Source: Phycisphaerales bacterium UBA2396 (GTDB taxonomy: Bacteria > Planctomycetota > Phycisphaerae > Phycisphaerales > UBA1924). Taken from it: a DNA stretch of 64,000 nt. Positions 1 through 8,856 of the stretch are shown here, piece by piece. Every line of letters starts with the position of its first letter. Positions within the stretch are counted from its first letter, which is position 1. The DNA lies in contig DDSG01000075.1 in the NCBI GenBank assembly GCA_002343325.1, positions 43,521 through 107,520 on the forward strand, in the 5' to 3' direction. The notes beneath the pieces are model-generated. The model saw only the letters and a list, made by a program, of their open reading frames with translations, made no database searches and had not been told where the DNA came from. The position numbers and the translations under genes were made by a program.

Positions 1-2
1 GG

Positions 3-596
3 ATCGCTGATGCCTGGGCACGCGAGTTCGGCGCCGAGCGACTTCAGTTCCGCGGCGACACGGCCTACGTCTCGGACTTCTCGGCCCGCGAGTGCTCCGG
101 AAGCGCCAGGCTGATCTCGCCTTCCTACAGCGTCGCCGGCATCAACCCCGGATCGCTGACCCTCACCTTCCGCTCCAGCTGGGGCAACGCTCCGGCCCAC
201 GCGTCCACGGTGGACGTTTCCTACGACAACGGCACCACGTGGACCAACGTCCTCGCCTGGACCGAGGCCAACAAGCCCACCACGGGCGATGAGGTCGTCA
301 CCCTCAACCTCAACAACCCCGAAGGGGCGTCGGCTGTGGCGTTCCGCTTCACGGACGCCAACTCTGGGTGGTGGGCGGTCGGGGATATCGTCCTTGTGGG
401 CACGGTGGGCGAGGAGTGCCGGGCCGACTTCGACGGAGATACCTTCGTCGATTTCTTCGACTTCCTTGCGTTCGTCTCCTGCTTCGAGGACTCGAACGAC
501 TGTCCCGCCGGCAAGACCGCTGATTTCGACGGCGACGGCTTCGTGGACTTCTTCGACTTCACAGCCTTCGTTGACGCCTTCGAGCTCGGCTGCTGA
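3..596 (+). CDS. GC-dockerin secreted protein, 5'-truncated
   Basis: The frame is open from the first bases of the window, so the start and signal peptide lie outside. The visible part reads as a beta-rich extracellular domain (SLTLTFRSSW, STVDVSYDNGTTW, AVAFRFTDANSGWWAVGDI), similar in character to jelly-roll or choice-of-anchor modules of secreted planctomycete proteins. It ends in two EF-hand-like calcium-loop repeats (DFDGDTFVDFFDFLAFV and DFDGDGFVDFFDFTAFV) and a terminal Gly-Cys. Four other proteins in the window share this tail. An extracellular or surface location is inferred from it. The substrate or role is unknown. A strong hairpin follows the stop. Confidence 0.85.
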   Translation: MADAWAREFGAERLQFRGDTAYVSDFSARECSGSARLISPSYSVAGINPGSLTLTFRSSWGNAPAHASTVDVSYDNGTTWTNVLAWTEANKPTTGDEVVTLNLNNPEGASAVAFRFTDANSGWWAVGDIVLVGTVGEECRADFDGDTFVDFFDFLAFVSCFEDSNDCPAGKTADFDGDGFVDFFDFTAFVDAFELGC

Positions 597-613
597 GCAA
601 CCCCAACCTTCAT

Positions 614-639
614 CCCCCATGCGCGCAAGCGCATGGGGG
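614..639 (+). terminator. Hairpin terminator after the first GC-dockerin gene
   Basis: A perfect 10-bp stem (CCCCCATGCG / CGCATGGGGG) with a 6-nt loop starts 17 bases after the stop codon. The T-tract that follows is weak (GTCTTCG), so it may be an imperfect intrinsic terminator. Confidence 0.6.
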
Positions 640-676
640 GTCTTCGCGAACACACCACTATCCCAGAGGAGGATTC

Positions 677-2593
677 ATGGACTCCACCAGCACACTGTCG
701 ATCATCGGACTCACACTAGCGGCCGCTGCGGGAACCGTCGCCTCGATCCGTGAGACCGCCCACGCCCAGCCGGCTGTGACGTCCTCTGCTGAATCCTCCC
801 CCGCGGGCGGCGAGACGCTGCTCCACTTCTCGGCGGAACTTGCCGAGCGATCCATCGATCAGAGCGTCGTCGATCACACTGGAAAGATCAAAGCCCGCAT
901 CGAAGGCGCGCCCGCGTTGATCAAGCACGGCCCGGTGAGGGCGGTGCGCTTCAACGGCCGCCACGACTGGCTGACCGTGTCTCCGGATATCGCCAAGACC
1001 CGTCCGTCGCTTCCGACTCGTGAGATGACGGTCTCTGCTTTGGTCAGTCTCGAACACACGCAGGAGTGGGGGTCGATCATCGGTTGCTTGCAGGATAACG
1101 GCGACGAGGAGATGGGCTGGAACCTCGGATTTGGGAAGGATGCCTTCACCTTCTCGCTCGCCTCCACGGGAACCGACGACGGTAACGGCCGCATGACCAC
1201 GATCACGGGCAAGACGAAGATCGAGCTTGGACGCTGGTACCACGTCACGGGCGTCTACGACGGTCGCACGATGAAGCTCTACGTGAATGGCACCCTCGAG
1301 GCCGAGTCGAGCGAGCAGAGCGGCGACATTCTCTACCCGGGCTCGGCGCCCTTCACCATCGCCTGCTACAAGGACCGCAACGAGCAGCACGCCACCGGGG
1401 GTGTTCTGCTCGATGTCAAGCTCCGTTCCTCGGCACTTGAAGCCGCCACGATCGCAAGGGAACTGGAACCACGAAGCGCTCTGCTCGCGTGGGCCCCGCC
1501 GATCGATCTCGACCAGAAGTTTGTCGTGAAGCCTTACCTGCAGTTCGCGACGCAGACCGGCATGACCTTTATGTGGGAAACGACCAAGCCGGGTCGCGGC
1601 TTCGTCGAGTTCACCGAGACATTGCCGTTCGAGTCCAAGTCGGCGGTGGGTTCGCCCGGAACCATGCACGAGATTCGCGTCGAAGGACTCAAGCCCCAGA
1701 CGCCGTACTTCTGGCGCGCTCGAACCATCGCAGACGACGGCACCGAGTTGCTCAGCGACGTGCTCACCTTCCAGACGGCCGTCACACCCGACAACCCGTT
1801 CATGTTTGTCGTTCTGGGTGACACACAGCGCAATCCAGCGGTGATCAAGAAGCTCCAGGATTTCTCGTACACCCTTCGGCCGAACTTTCAGATCCACGTT
1901 GGCGACGTGGTGAACGACGGCCCGGATAAGACCGAGTGGGTCAATGAGATGCTTCCATCCTCGTGGGGTCTGATGAGTCGCGTCCCCATGTTCCCGTGCA
2001 TCGGAAACCACGAAGAGGATCACGCGCACTACTACCAGTACTTTTCGCTCCCCGACCCGGAATCGTGGTACACCTACACCTTTGGCAATGCACAGTTCTT
2101 CGTGGCGGACACCAACAAGGCGATCGATCTCCAGAGTCCGCAGTTCAAGTGGCTCGACGCCGAGCTCGCGAAGTCAACCGCCACGTGGAAGATCGTGTAC
2201 CACCATCACCCCGTCTATTCCTCGGACGAGGACGACTATGGCAACACGTACAAGGAGAAGTCCACGTACGGCCACCCCAAGCATCGGCACCTCGCGGATC
2301 TCTACGATCGCCATGGTGTTGATCTGAACTTCAACGGTCATATCCACTGCTACGAGCGATCCTGGCCCCTGCGTGGCGGCAAGGTCGTTCAGGAGGGCGG
2401 CGTGATCTACGTGACCTCGGGCGGCGGTGGGGGAGGGCTCGAACGGGCAGGTCCTTCACGCTCGTGGTTTGCCCAGCGCGTCTACACGGGCCACCACATC
2501 ACGTCGATCATGATCAACGGCAAGCGGCTGTCGCTCCAGGCGTTCGATCTTGAGGGAAGACTTTTCGACACGATGGAGCTGCGCAAGCCCTGA
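677..2593 (+). CDS. Secreted LamG / purple-acid-phosphatase-like metallophosphoesterase
   Basis: A 638-aa protein with a signal-like N-terminus (STLSIIGLTLAAAAGTVAS). Residues about 85-265 resemble a LamG/concanavalin-like domain (WYHVTGVYDGRTMKLYVNG). A fibronectin-type PAP N-domain follows (about 285-370; MTFMWETTKPGRGFVEF). Last is a calcineurin-like catalytic domain with the family's metal-ligand motifs in order: VVLGDTQ, HVGDVVNDG, GNHEED, YHHHPVYS and GHIHCYERS. It should hydrolyse phosphoesters outside the cytoplasm. The start is fixed by a strong SD (AGAGGAGG) 5 nt before the ATG. The downstream minus-strand operon looks phosphonate-related, so a role in phosphorus scavenging is plausible but inferred. 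Confidence 0.92.
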   Translation: MDSTSTLSIIGLTLAAAAGTVASIRETAHAQPAVTSSAESSPAGGETLLHFSAELAERSIDQSVVDHTGKIKARIEGAPALIKHGPVRAVRFNGRHDWLTVSPDIAKTRPSLPTREMTVSALVSLEHTQEWGSIIGCLQDNGDEEMGWNLGFGKDAFTFSLASTGTDDGNGRMTTITGKTKIELGRWYHVTGVYDGRTMKLYVNGTLEAESSEQSGDILYPGSAPFTIACYKDRNEQHATGGVLLDVKLRSSALEAATIARELEPRSALLAWAPPIDLDQKFVVKPYLQFATQTGMTFMWETTKPGRGFVEFTETLPFESKSAVGSPGTMHEIRVEGLKPQTPYFWRARTIADDGTELLSDVLTFQTAVTPDNPFMFVVLGDTQRNPAVIKKLQDFSYTLRPNFQIHVGDVVNDGPDKTEWVNEMLPSSWGLMSRVPMFPCIGNHEEDHAHYYQYFSLPDPESWYTYTFGNAQFFVADTNKAIDLQSPQFKWLDAELAKSTATWKIVYHHHPVYSSDEDDYGNTYKEKSTYGHPKHRHLADLYDRHGVDLNFNGHIHCYERSWPLRGGKVVQEGGVIYVTSGGGGGGLERAGPSRSWFAQRVYTGHHITSIMINGKRLSLQAFDLEGRLFDTMELRKP

Positions 2594-2603
2594 TCGCGGA
2601 CGA

Positions 2604-3884
2604 TCACTCGCGGGCTCGGTCGCGGATCCACCAGTAGATGACGGCGGCAAGCAGAGTACAGGCGATCACCCCCGCGAGCACCCCAAACGCGGCGCTCCAT
2701 CCCTTCGACTGGGCGAGTGCAGCGATTGGCGCACCCGCCATGGCACCGGCGAAGTAGCCCGCCGCATCAACCAGGCCCACGGCGGTTGCGCTCCCCTTTC
2801 GGCTGCCGATGTCCAGGGCGATCGCGCCCGAGAGGAACGCGTACGGGCCCAGCATCCCGAGCGCCGCCCCGCTGATGCAGGCGAGAGGCACCCATCCGCT
2901 CGCCTCGCCGCTCGCCAAAGCGAGCACAACAAGACAGGCCGCCGCCGGCCCGAGCATCAGCACCATCACCGCACCGCGCCGACCGGCAAACACCCGATCG
3001 CTGACCCAGCCCGCAAGAATCACCGAGAACCCCCCAAACAGCGGAAAGAGCGAGCTGTACCTTGCGGCCGACCCGGCCGAGAGCCCTCCCGCCTCGGCGA
3101 GGTACGTGGGCGTCCACGCGTTGAAGGTCTCCCGAGCGAAGGTCAGTCCCGCGGACATGAGGCAAACCAGCCAGAATGCGGGGCTTCGCATCAGTGGACC
3201 GAGCAGTGCAACAAGCCCCTCCGGACGAGACTCCTTCCCGCTCTCGCGGTAGACGGAGTCATGGGCGACGGGAACCTCTGGCTCGCCGACAGCGCTCGGG
3301 CTTCTCTTGAGGAGAAGGATCGTCGCAATCGCGATGACCGCAAGAGCCGAGCCGCCGACCGCGTAGATTCCGCGCCAGGTCATCCCGCGATCAAGCAGTT
3401 CGCCGTACAGGAGCCGCGCGAGCGCATCGCCGAAGAAGTACGAGAGTGCCAGGATCGCCATCGCCCGGCCGTACTGCGAGGGAGCAAACCAATGCGAGGC
3501 CACCTTGGTGAGGGCCCCCCATCCCGCGGACTGCACCGAGCGGTTGACGCTCCAAGACAGGAGGTATCCGAGCTTGCCCGACGCGAGACCGAACCAGGCC
3601 GTTGCTGCGATCGAAGCGATCATGGCTCCGACGAAGACGGTCTTGGGTTGAACAAAGTCAGCCCCGACGCCGAGGACGACCTTCCCGAACGCATAGCACA
3701 GCGTTCCGATGGAGTCGATGAGCCCGAGCGAGGCCTTGTCGATCCCGGCCGCAGCTCCCTCCGCGAGCAGCGAGGGCTTGGCGACCGCGTAGTTGCTCCG
3801 GCACAGGTAGAAGCCCGTGTACCCGAGTGTGAGCACCGAAAGTGTGATGATCTGCCAGCGCGTCCACCGTGCTCGTGCCGTCAT
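2604..3884 (-). CDS. MFS/OPA-family transporter, probable phosphonate or organophosphate uptake
   Basis: A polytopic membrane protein of about 426 aa with GlpT/UhpT-like N-terminal features (GYTGFYLCRSNYAVAKP) and about 12 hydrophobic segments. The OPA family exchanges phosphorylated solutes for phosphate. It is the third gene of a minus-strand operon behind a phosphonatase-like HAD hydrolase and an FAD oxidoreductase, so an aminophosphonate-type substrate is inferred. An in-frame TTG 30 bases upstream (3914) could extend it, but the ATG at 3884 begins the conserved N-terminus. It converges with the phosphohydrolase gene, leaving a 10-base gap. Confidence 0.85.
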   Translation of the reverse strand: MTARARWTRWQIITLSVLTLGYTGFYLCRSNYAVAKPSLLAEGAAAGIDKASLGLIDSIGTLCYAFGKVVLGVGADFVQPKTVFVGAMIASIAATAWFGLASGKLGYLLSWSVNRSVQSAGWGALTKVASHWFAPSQYGRAMAILALSYFFGDALARLLYGELLDRGMTWRGIYAVGGSALAVIAIATILLLKRSPSAVGEPEVPVAHDSVYRESGKESRPEGLVALLGPLMRSPAFWLVCLMSAGLTFARETFNAWTPTYLAEAGGLSAGSAARYSSLFPLFGGFSVILAGWVSDRVFAGRRGAVMVLMLGPAAACLVVLALASGEASGWVPLACISGAALGMLGPYAFLSGAIALDIGSRKGSATAVGLVDAAGYFAGAMAGAPIAALAQSKGWSAAFGVLAGVIACTLLAAVIYWWIRDRARE

Positions 3885-3922
3885 GGTCCTGAGAACGTAC
3901 CGACATGACCTCAAGCCACCGA

Positions 3923-5131
3923 TCAGCCTCGGTCAAGACTCGATGAAGCAATCGCGGGGCGGACCGGCTCACTGGGAGTGTCCTCCCAGGGGGCGCCCGA
4001 GTCCGCGCAGTCCATCACTTCCTGAGCCAGTCCGAAAGAAAGCGTCATGCCGTTCCCGCCAAGCCCCGTGACGATCCACACGCCGTTGTCCACCTCGCGG
4101 ACATACTCCATCATGCAGTCGGTCCGCTTGAGATACTGCCCGCTCCATCGCTCCGTGATCGCGAGCGACGGCACGTTGAGAAACTCCTTGAGGTAGTCGA
4201 GAATGAGCGAGTCAATCTCGTCGCGGTTAAACGGATCGAGCACCTCGCCATACTCATGGCTGTCGCCGATGGTCAGTGCGCCCGCTCGAGTCTGTGAAGC
4301 CAGAACATGAATGCCCCAGCGATCAAACTCGGGGTGCGTCCTGCTGAACCGCTCGCGTACACGATCAAGCGAGGGCAACGACCGGAACGCGGGGTAGTGT
4401 CGGAGCGTGCTTCCCGCGGCAACGTGCATCCCCAAGCGCCAGCCGTTCGGCTGGATCGCGGTCCGCATCATCTGCAGCTTGCACCGCGTGAGCGGGCCCT
4501 GACGCAGCACCTCGGGGAAGAGCGTCTCGATGTCATCGCCCGAACAGACGAACACGCGCCGAGCCCTCACTTCTCGGCCGTCCGCGAGCGTGAGCAGCCC
4601 CGATCGAACCGATCGAACCGCACAGCCGTTGACGATCTGAACGTTCTGTCTCGATGCGAGCCAGGTGGATACCTTCGGCACGACCTCGAAGGGGTCCACG
4701 CAGACCTCGGTCCTGCTGACAAGTGCGCCAAGGAGGCCGTTGCGTCGCAGGGCCGGGTATCGCCGGCAGGCCTCGTCCGCGTCGACCACGTGTGCGTCGA
4801 GTCCGCACTCGGAGTATGCCGCCGCGAATTCGTGCAGACAGGCCAGCTCGTCCTCGTGGCGAGCGACATGAACAGAGCCCAGAGGATCCGCCCAGAAGCC
4901 CGCCTCAGCAGCCAGCGACAAGTAGATCTCGCGAGAGCGCATCGCCCTGGCGAATGCCCTCCCGGCCGGCTGTCCGATCGGCCAGACCATCCCGAAGTTG
5001 CGGATCGAGGCCCCGACCGCCCGGGCCGACCTTTCAAAGAGAACGACGCTCAATCCGCGTCGACAGGCTTCGGCCGCATGCGCAAGCCCGACAATTCCAC
5101 CGCCGACGATCGCCACGTCGTACTCAGCCAT
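3923..5131 (-). CDS. FAD-dependent amine oxidoreductase, TIGR03364 (phosphonate-associated) type
   Basis: A 402-aa DAO-fold flavoprotein. The Rossmann FAD motif (VAIVGGGIVGLAHA) is near the N-terminus, followed by ASIRNFGMVWPIGQ and, at the C-terminus, VTGLGGNGMTLSFGLA. This pattern matches the FAD oxidoreductases that occur beside phosphonatase-like hydrolases (TIGR03364). By family knowledge it probably oxidises an amino- or N-alkyl-aminophosphonate to an aldehyde that the neighbouring HAD enzyme or a partner then processes. The exact substrate cannot be read from sequence. Its start overlaps the end of the HAD gene by 8 bases, which implies translational coupling. Confidence 0.85.
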   Translation of the reverse strand: MAEYDVAIVGGGIVGLAHAAEACRRGLSVVLFERSARAVGASIRNFGMVWPIGQPAGRAFARAMRSREIYLSLAAEAGFWADPLGSVHVARHEDELACLHEFAAAYSECGLDAHVVDADEACRRYPALRRNGLLGALVSRTEVCVDPFEVVPKVSTWLASRQNVQIVNGCAVRSVRSGLLTLADGREVRARRVFVCSGDDIETLFPEVLRQGPLTRCKLQMMRTAIQPNGWRLGMHVAAGSTLRHYPAFRSLPSLDRVRERFSRTHPEFDRWGIHVLASQTRAGALTIGDSHEYGEVLDPFNRDEIDSLILDYLKEFLNVPSLAITERWSGQYLKRTDCMMEYVREVDNGVWIVTGLGGNGMTLSFGLAQEVMDCADSGAPWEDTPSEPVRPAIASSSLDRG

Positions 5132-5780
5132 CGAGCACCTCGCTCAGCCCCCGCAGGTTTGCCAGAAGGTGCGTGTGCGGGTGTCGCGACAGCTCGGCAA
5201 GGCTGTGGGTCCCATGGCCCACCCCCACGACCCATCGGCATCCGGCCGCAGCGCCCGCCATCAGGTCGCTCGGGGTGTCGCCCGCGACCCCGACACGCCC
5301 AGCATCCACGGTGCCGACACGGTTCATGGCCAGGAGGATGAGGTCCGGGGCGGGTCTGCCGTGGGCGACCAGGTCCGACCCGATGACCGCGTCCGCATTC
5401 CAGCCGAGGCGGCCGATGATCTCCTCCGCGAGCGCAGTCGAGTAGCCCGTGTTGAAGGCCACCCTGCCGCCGCGATCACGAACAGCACGCATCGCCTCAA
5501 CCGCTCCTTCGAGCGAGACAGGGGGCGACTCGTCCATGCTCCGCCGAATCTCGTTCGAGAAGCGAGCGGCAAGGTCGGCCGCCAAGCCCTCGCTGCGTCC
5601 GTGGTTGCGCAGAGCTTCGGCAAAGACCTGCACCTTGTTCCAGCCCATCCGGGCCCTGATCCAGCTCTCATCCGCGGTCATGTCCGCCGAGCGCAGCGTG
5701 GCTTCGAAGGCGTGGTGGACAACCCCATCATCACGCACGGTCGTTCCCGCGATGTCGAAGACGAACAGGTCGATACTCAT
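5124..5780 (-). CDS. Phosphonatase-like HAD hydrolase (PhnX-related, TIGR03351 type)
   Basis: A 218-aa HAD-superfamily protein. The nucleophile motif is FVFDIAGTTVRDDG, typical of phosphonoacetaldehyde-hydrolase relatives rather than general phosphatases. The later motifs are AFNTGYSTALAEEI, GRPAPDLILLAM and VGVAGDTPSDLMAG. Family members cleave C-P or phosphate bonds of small phosphorylated compounds. It is the first gene of a three-gene operon with an FAD oxidoreductase and an OPA transporter. A GTG lies two codons upstream (5786). The ATG at 5780 is preferred because a TAGCTT box lies exactly 6 nt before it and there is no SD. Confidence 0.88.
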   Translation of the reverse strand: MSIDLFVFDIAGTTVRDDGVVHHAFEATLRSADMTADESWIRARMGWNKVQVFAEALRNHGRSEGLAADLAARFSNEIRRSMDESPPVSLEGAVEAMRAVRDRGGRVAFNTGYSTALAEEIIGRLGWNADAVIGSDLVAHGRPAPDLILLAMNRVGTVDAGRVGVAGDTPSDLMAGAAAGCRWVVGVGHGTHSLAELSRHPHTHLLANLRGLSEVLDG

Positions 5781-5786
5781 GCCCAC

Positions 5787-5792
5787 AAGCTA
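5787..5792 (-). promoter_or_regulatory. TAGCTT -10-like box, 6 nt before HAD gene start
   Basis: Read on the minus strand, TAGCTT is followed by GTGGGC and then the ATG at 5780. It belongs to the recurring TANNNT-N6-start pattern. No SD is visible, so a leaderless transcript is inferred. Confidence 0.5.
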
Positions 5793-5862
5793 GCGGCAGG
5801 CATCACGTGCGCGTATCGACTTCGCGCAAAGGTCGCGCGAAACTCAGACGCCAAGCCCGGGC

Positions 5863-7059
5863 CTACAGAACGCGCTTGCTCCTCGGATAACTTCCCAGGA
5901 CGTGCAGCTCGTGGCAGTGCGTGGCCGCCTCGCGGATCGCGGACGACACGGCGGGGTCTTCCCGATGTCCGGCGGCATCGATGAAGAACGTGTACGCCCA
6001 GTTCTGCTTGCCGCTCGGGCGCTTGTCGATGTGCGTGAGGTTGATCCCGTGCCCATGGAAGACCTGCAGCACGCTCACCAGAGCGCCGGGTTTGTCCGCC
6101 GTGGCAAACATGATGCTCGTCTTGTCGTCCCCGCTGCGCTGGGCCCTGGTCCGAGAGATCACAAAGAACCGGGTGACGTTGTTCGGGTTGTCCTCGATCT
6201 TGGCGAAGAGAACCTTCAGGCCGTACAACTGCGCCGCGAGCTCGCTCCCGATCGCCGCGCTCCCGGGCTCGGCCCCGATCTCGCGTGCCTTGGCGCATTC
6301 CTCCGCCGCCGTCATCACCGCCCGGCTGCTGCTCGCCGCGGGGATCAACTGCGCCTGCGGATACTGCGTCGCCAGCCAATGCCGGCACTGGCTGAACACC
6401 TCGGGCTTGCTGTGGATCCGCCGAACCTGCTTCGGCTCGCACTGCGCCAACATGCAGTGGTGCACCTCGAGCTGCACCTCCGAGTAGACGTGCACATCGC
6501 GATGGTGCTTCAGGAACGCGTCCAGCGTCTCGACGATGCCGCCGCCGGTCGAGTTCTCGATCGGCACCAGCCCGTAGTTCACGTGCCCCCGCACGACCTC
6601 GGTAAAAACACCCTCGATCTCGTGAAGATCCTCGAACGCCACCGAGGTCCCGAAGTGACGCACAGCCGCCAGATGGCTGAAGGATCCCGGCGGCCCAAGG
6701 AAGCCGATCCGCAGCGGCTGCTGCAACTGGAACGAGCCCGACATCAGCTCACGATACACCCCTTCGAGCGATCGATTCGGCAGCGGCCCATCGTTCTGCG
6801 AAGTCACCTTGTCCAGCACTTCCTGCTCACGATGGGGGGCATAAATCGGCATCCCCGCCGCACGCTTGAGCCGCCCAACCTCCACCACAAGCTTCGCACG
6901 ATCATTCAGCAGCTTGACCAACGTCCGATCAAGACCGTCGATCTTCTTGCGGATCGTCGGCAGCTCCTGCTCCGCACGCTGGCGAGCCACGTTCTTTCCG
7001 CGCGAACCTCCCGACGACGAGGGCTTGCTGGGCTTCTTGGAACGCGGACGGCGGGCCAT
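5863..7059 (-). CDS. pheA: Bifunctional chorismate mutase / prephenate dehydratase (P-protein)
   Basis: A 398-aa protein that converts chorismate via prephenate to phenylpyruvate in phenylalanine synthesis. A basic Ser/Lys/Arg-rich N-terminus (about 30 aa) precedes an AroQ-type chorismate mutase helix (IRKKIDGLDRTLVKLLNDRAKL), then the prephenate dehydratase domain (RIGFLGPPGSFSHLAAVRHFG, VPIENSTGGGIVETLD, NNVTRFFVI). The C-terminal ACT domain has GALVSVLQVFHGHGINLTHI followed by a KRPSG element, the expected phenylalanine-sensing site. It is transcribed divergently from the membrane protein at 7196. No SD or clear promoter was seen before the ATG. Confidence 0.96.
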   Translation of the reverse strand: MARRPRSKKPSKPSSSGGSRGKNVARQRAEQELPTIRKKIDGLDRTLVKLLNDRAKLVVEVGRLKRAAGMPIYAPHREQEVLDKVTSQNDGPLPNRSLEGVYRELMSGSFQLQQPLRIGFLGPPGSFSHLAAVRHFGTSVAFEDLHEIEGVFTEVVRGHVNYGLVPIENSTGGGIVETLDAFLKHHRDVHVYSEVQLEVHHCMLAQCEPKQVRRIHSKPEVFSQCRHWLATQYPQAQLIPAASSSRAVMTAAEECAKAREIGAEPGSAAIGSELAAQLYGLKVLFAKIEDNPNNVTRFFVISRTRAQRSGDDKTSIMFATADKPGALVSVLQVFHGHGINLTHIDKRPSGKQNWAYTFFIDAAGHREDPAVSSAIREAATHCHELHVLGSYPRSKRVL

Positions 7060-7195
7060 GGTAGGGATCCGTTCTGGTTATCTGCCTCCGACCAACCCTC
7101 GGCACACCCGTGGCGGTCTGATTCATGCAATCGGCACAGGGACCATCCCAACCTTATAGTGACGCCGCCCTTCTCGCCGACTTCTTTGAGGACCC

Positions 7196-8065
7196 ATGAC
7201 CTTTCAGACCTGGATTTCCTCCGCTCTGGCCTTTGTCCAACAGACGTTGGACGGGCTTGGCGACCTTCCTCTGCCCGTCCACCTGCTCGTCGGGGGTGGT
7301 TTCGTGGCGGGGATGATCCTGTGGCTCGCCGGGGGCAGGGTGATCCAGCCCGCGTTCGTGGTGCTTGGGGCGCTCGCGGGCGGAGCGGTCGGAACACTCG
7401 TGGCCCCGACGCTCCTCGGGCCCACCGTGGCCGGAGTGCCCGCCGTGTACGCCGGCGTGGGTGCCGGCGCCATCTTGGGCTTTGCCCTTGGGCTCGTGCT
7501 GTTCCGCCTGGCGATGGCCGCGTCTTCGGGTGTGGTCTTCGCCGCTGTTGGCGTTCTCGCGGCGCTCATCACGCTCGGCCGGCATCCGGGTGCCCTTCCC
7601 GAAGAGCTCTCCACGATGCAGCAGGCGGAGCTTTCGATCCAGACCTCTGCGATCGAGATTCGTGAGGAGCTTCGTGCGCTGACCGGCGATCAGGCCGGCA
7701 AGATCCACGTCTTTGCCGAGCGTGCCTTTGAACATCTCAAGGCATGGTGGAGCGCGACGCCCGAACAGTCGAGACAGACCCTGCTGATGGCATTGGGTGG
7801 CGGGCTCGTGCTGGGTGTCCTGCTCGGGTTGGCCGCGCCCAAGAAATCCGCGATGCTCGTCACCGCGCTCGCGGGATCTGGAGCCATGCTCGCGTGCGGC
7901 GTGTGGCTTCTCAACGCCACAAGCCCGGACCTTGCCGCCAAGATCCCGTGGACGCCGATCGTGACCGCCGGTGTGTGGGGCGGGCTCGTGCTTCTCGGGC
8001 TCGGCGTGCAATGGCAGCACGACGAGAAGCCACCGGCCCCCAAGCCCGCGCCGCAGGCCGCGTGA
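7196..8065 (+). CDS. Polytopic membrane protein, unknown function
   Basis: A 289-aa protein with several hydrophobic Gly/Ala-rich segments: about 28-80, 84-130, 195-220, 222-245 and 255-275. Some read as glycine-zipper-like repeats (GALAGGAVGTLVAPTLLG, GVGAGAILGFALGLVL). A soluble stretch of about 60 residues rich in Glu/Gln sits between the helix blocks (ELSTMQQAELSIQTSAIEI). No enzyme motif is visible. GAGGA lies just upstream of the ATG as an SD, and TATAGT at 7155-7160 is a candidate -10 with a leader of about 30 nt. It ends 4 bases from the convergent FmdB-like gene. Confidence 0.8.
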   Translation: MTFQTWISSALAFVQQTLDGLGDLPLPVHLLVGGGFVAGMILWLAGGRVIQPAFVVLGALAGGAVGTLVAPTLLGPTVAGVPAVYAGVGAGAILGFALGLVLFRLAMAASSGVVFAAVGVLAALITLGRHPGALPEELSTMQQAELSIQTSAIEIREELRALTGDQAGKIHVFAERAFEHLKAWWSATPEQSRQTLLMALGGGLVLGVLLGLAAPKKSAMLVTALAGSGAMLACGVWLLNATSPDLAAKIPWTPIVTAGVWGGLVLLGLGVQWQHDEKPPAPKPAPQAA

Positions 8066-8069
8066 AATC

Positions 8070-8369
8070 TCAGTCCGCCGAAATGGACGAAGGCCCTTCC
8101 TTGCCGGCGACTCGCTCCATGTAACCGCTGCCCTTGCGCTCGTACTTGGTGAAACCAAGCCGTTCGAGGTTCTTGTTCGACAGCGACGACTTCTGCTTGA
8201 TGGGCGACCACTTGCCCGCGATCGCCGGCGCGACAATGGCACGCCGGACCGGCGCGCCCGTCTTGGGGTGCTTCGTCAGCGATTTGTCCTTGATCGACTG
8301 CGTGATCTCGAACTGCTCTCCGGTCGGATTCCCCTTCAAATCCAGCACGTCATAGACATACGTCGGCAT
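8070..8369 (-). CDS. FmdB-like small protein with all zinc-ribbon cysteines lost
   Basis: A 99-aa protein that follows the FmdB/CxxC_CxxC_SSSS zinc-ribbon framework: MPTYVY start, then FEITQSIKDKSLT, then a P-K-x-G-x-P-V-R-R stretch. At the four positions where FmdB proteins have zinc-binding Cys it has V8, L11, H34 and T37, so no zinc site of the usual kind can form. The frame is intact and the start motif is conserved, so it looks like a diverged functional protein rather than a pseudogene. Function is unknown. It follows the KOW-motif gene by only 6 bases and is probably co-transcribed with it. Confidence 0.75.
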   Translation of the reverse strand: MPTYVYDVLDLKGNPTGEQFEITQSIKDKSLTKHPKTGAPVRRAIVAPAIAGKWSPIKQKSSLSNKNLERLGFTKYERKGSGYMERVAGKEGPSSISAD

Positions 8370-8375
8370 GTCTGA

Positions 8376-8840
8376 TTATTGCCCTTCTGCAGCACCCGCA
8401 TCGCCCCCGGCCACCCGCGCTACCTCCGTCGGCTCGAAAAGGTCGCCGAAGTCCCGCGACGCCTCCTCACCGAGCCACACCCGCGGGCGACCGAACTGCC
8501 CCAACTCGTACACCCGTCCTCGTCGTCCCCGATACCGGCCGGCCAGGATCTGCACTTCATCCCCGATCGCATAGGGAAAGCCGTTGAGGCAAGCCTGGTG
8601 GTGGTACAGCGGGCCCAACACCGGCCACCCGCCGATCAAGGCCAGCGTCCTTCCGAGCAGGACGCCAACCCAGCCGCACACAAGCCCGTAGAACACACTC
8701 GCCCATGTCCAGCCGCCATCGGCCGCCCACGCCGCGCCGAGCACGAGCCCGAAGCTTGCTCCCGTGATCTCAAAGACTCGACACCAGACCCGCCACGGGA
8801 GGTTCTCAGCGAACCATCGTTGCCGCCGCGTGATGTCCAC
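8376..8840 (-). CDS. Small membrane protein with KOW-like segment
   Basis: A 154-aa protein with two hydrophobic segments (VFEITGASFGLVLGAAWA and VFYGLVCGWVGVLLGRTLALIG). A C-terminal soluble part contains a KOW-like motif (GDEVQILAGRYRGRRGRV), a small SH3-like RNA- or protein-binding loop known from NusG and L24. The start is a GTG preceded by GAGGAG. It lies in a minus-strand series with the 106-aa protein upstream (16 bases) and the FmdB-like gene downstream. No function can be assigned. Confidence 0.75.
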   Translation of the reverse strand: MDITRRQRWFAENLPWRVWCRVFEITGASFGLVLGAAWAADGGWTWASVFYGLVCGWVGVLLGRTLALIGGWPVLGPLYHHQACLNGFPYAIGDEVQILAGRYRGRRGRVYELGQFGRPRVWLGEEASRDFGDLFEPTEVARVAGGDAGAAEGQ

Positions 8841-8856
8841 CTGATCTCCTCACCAC

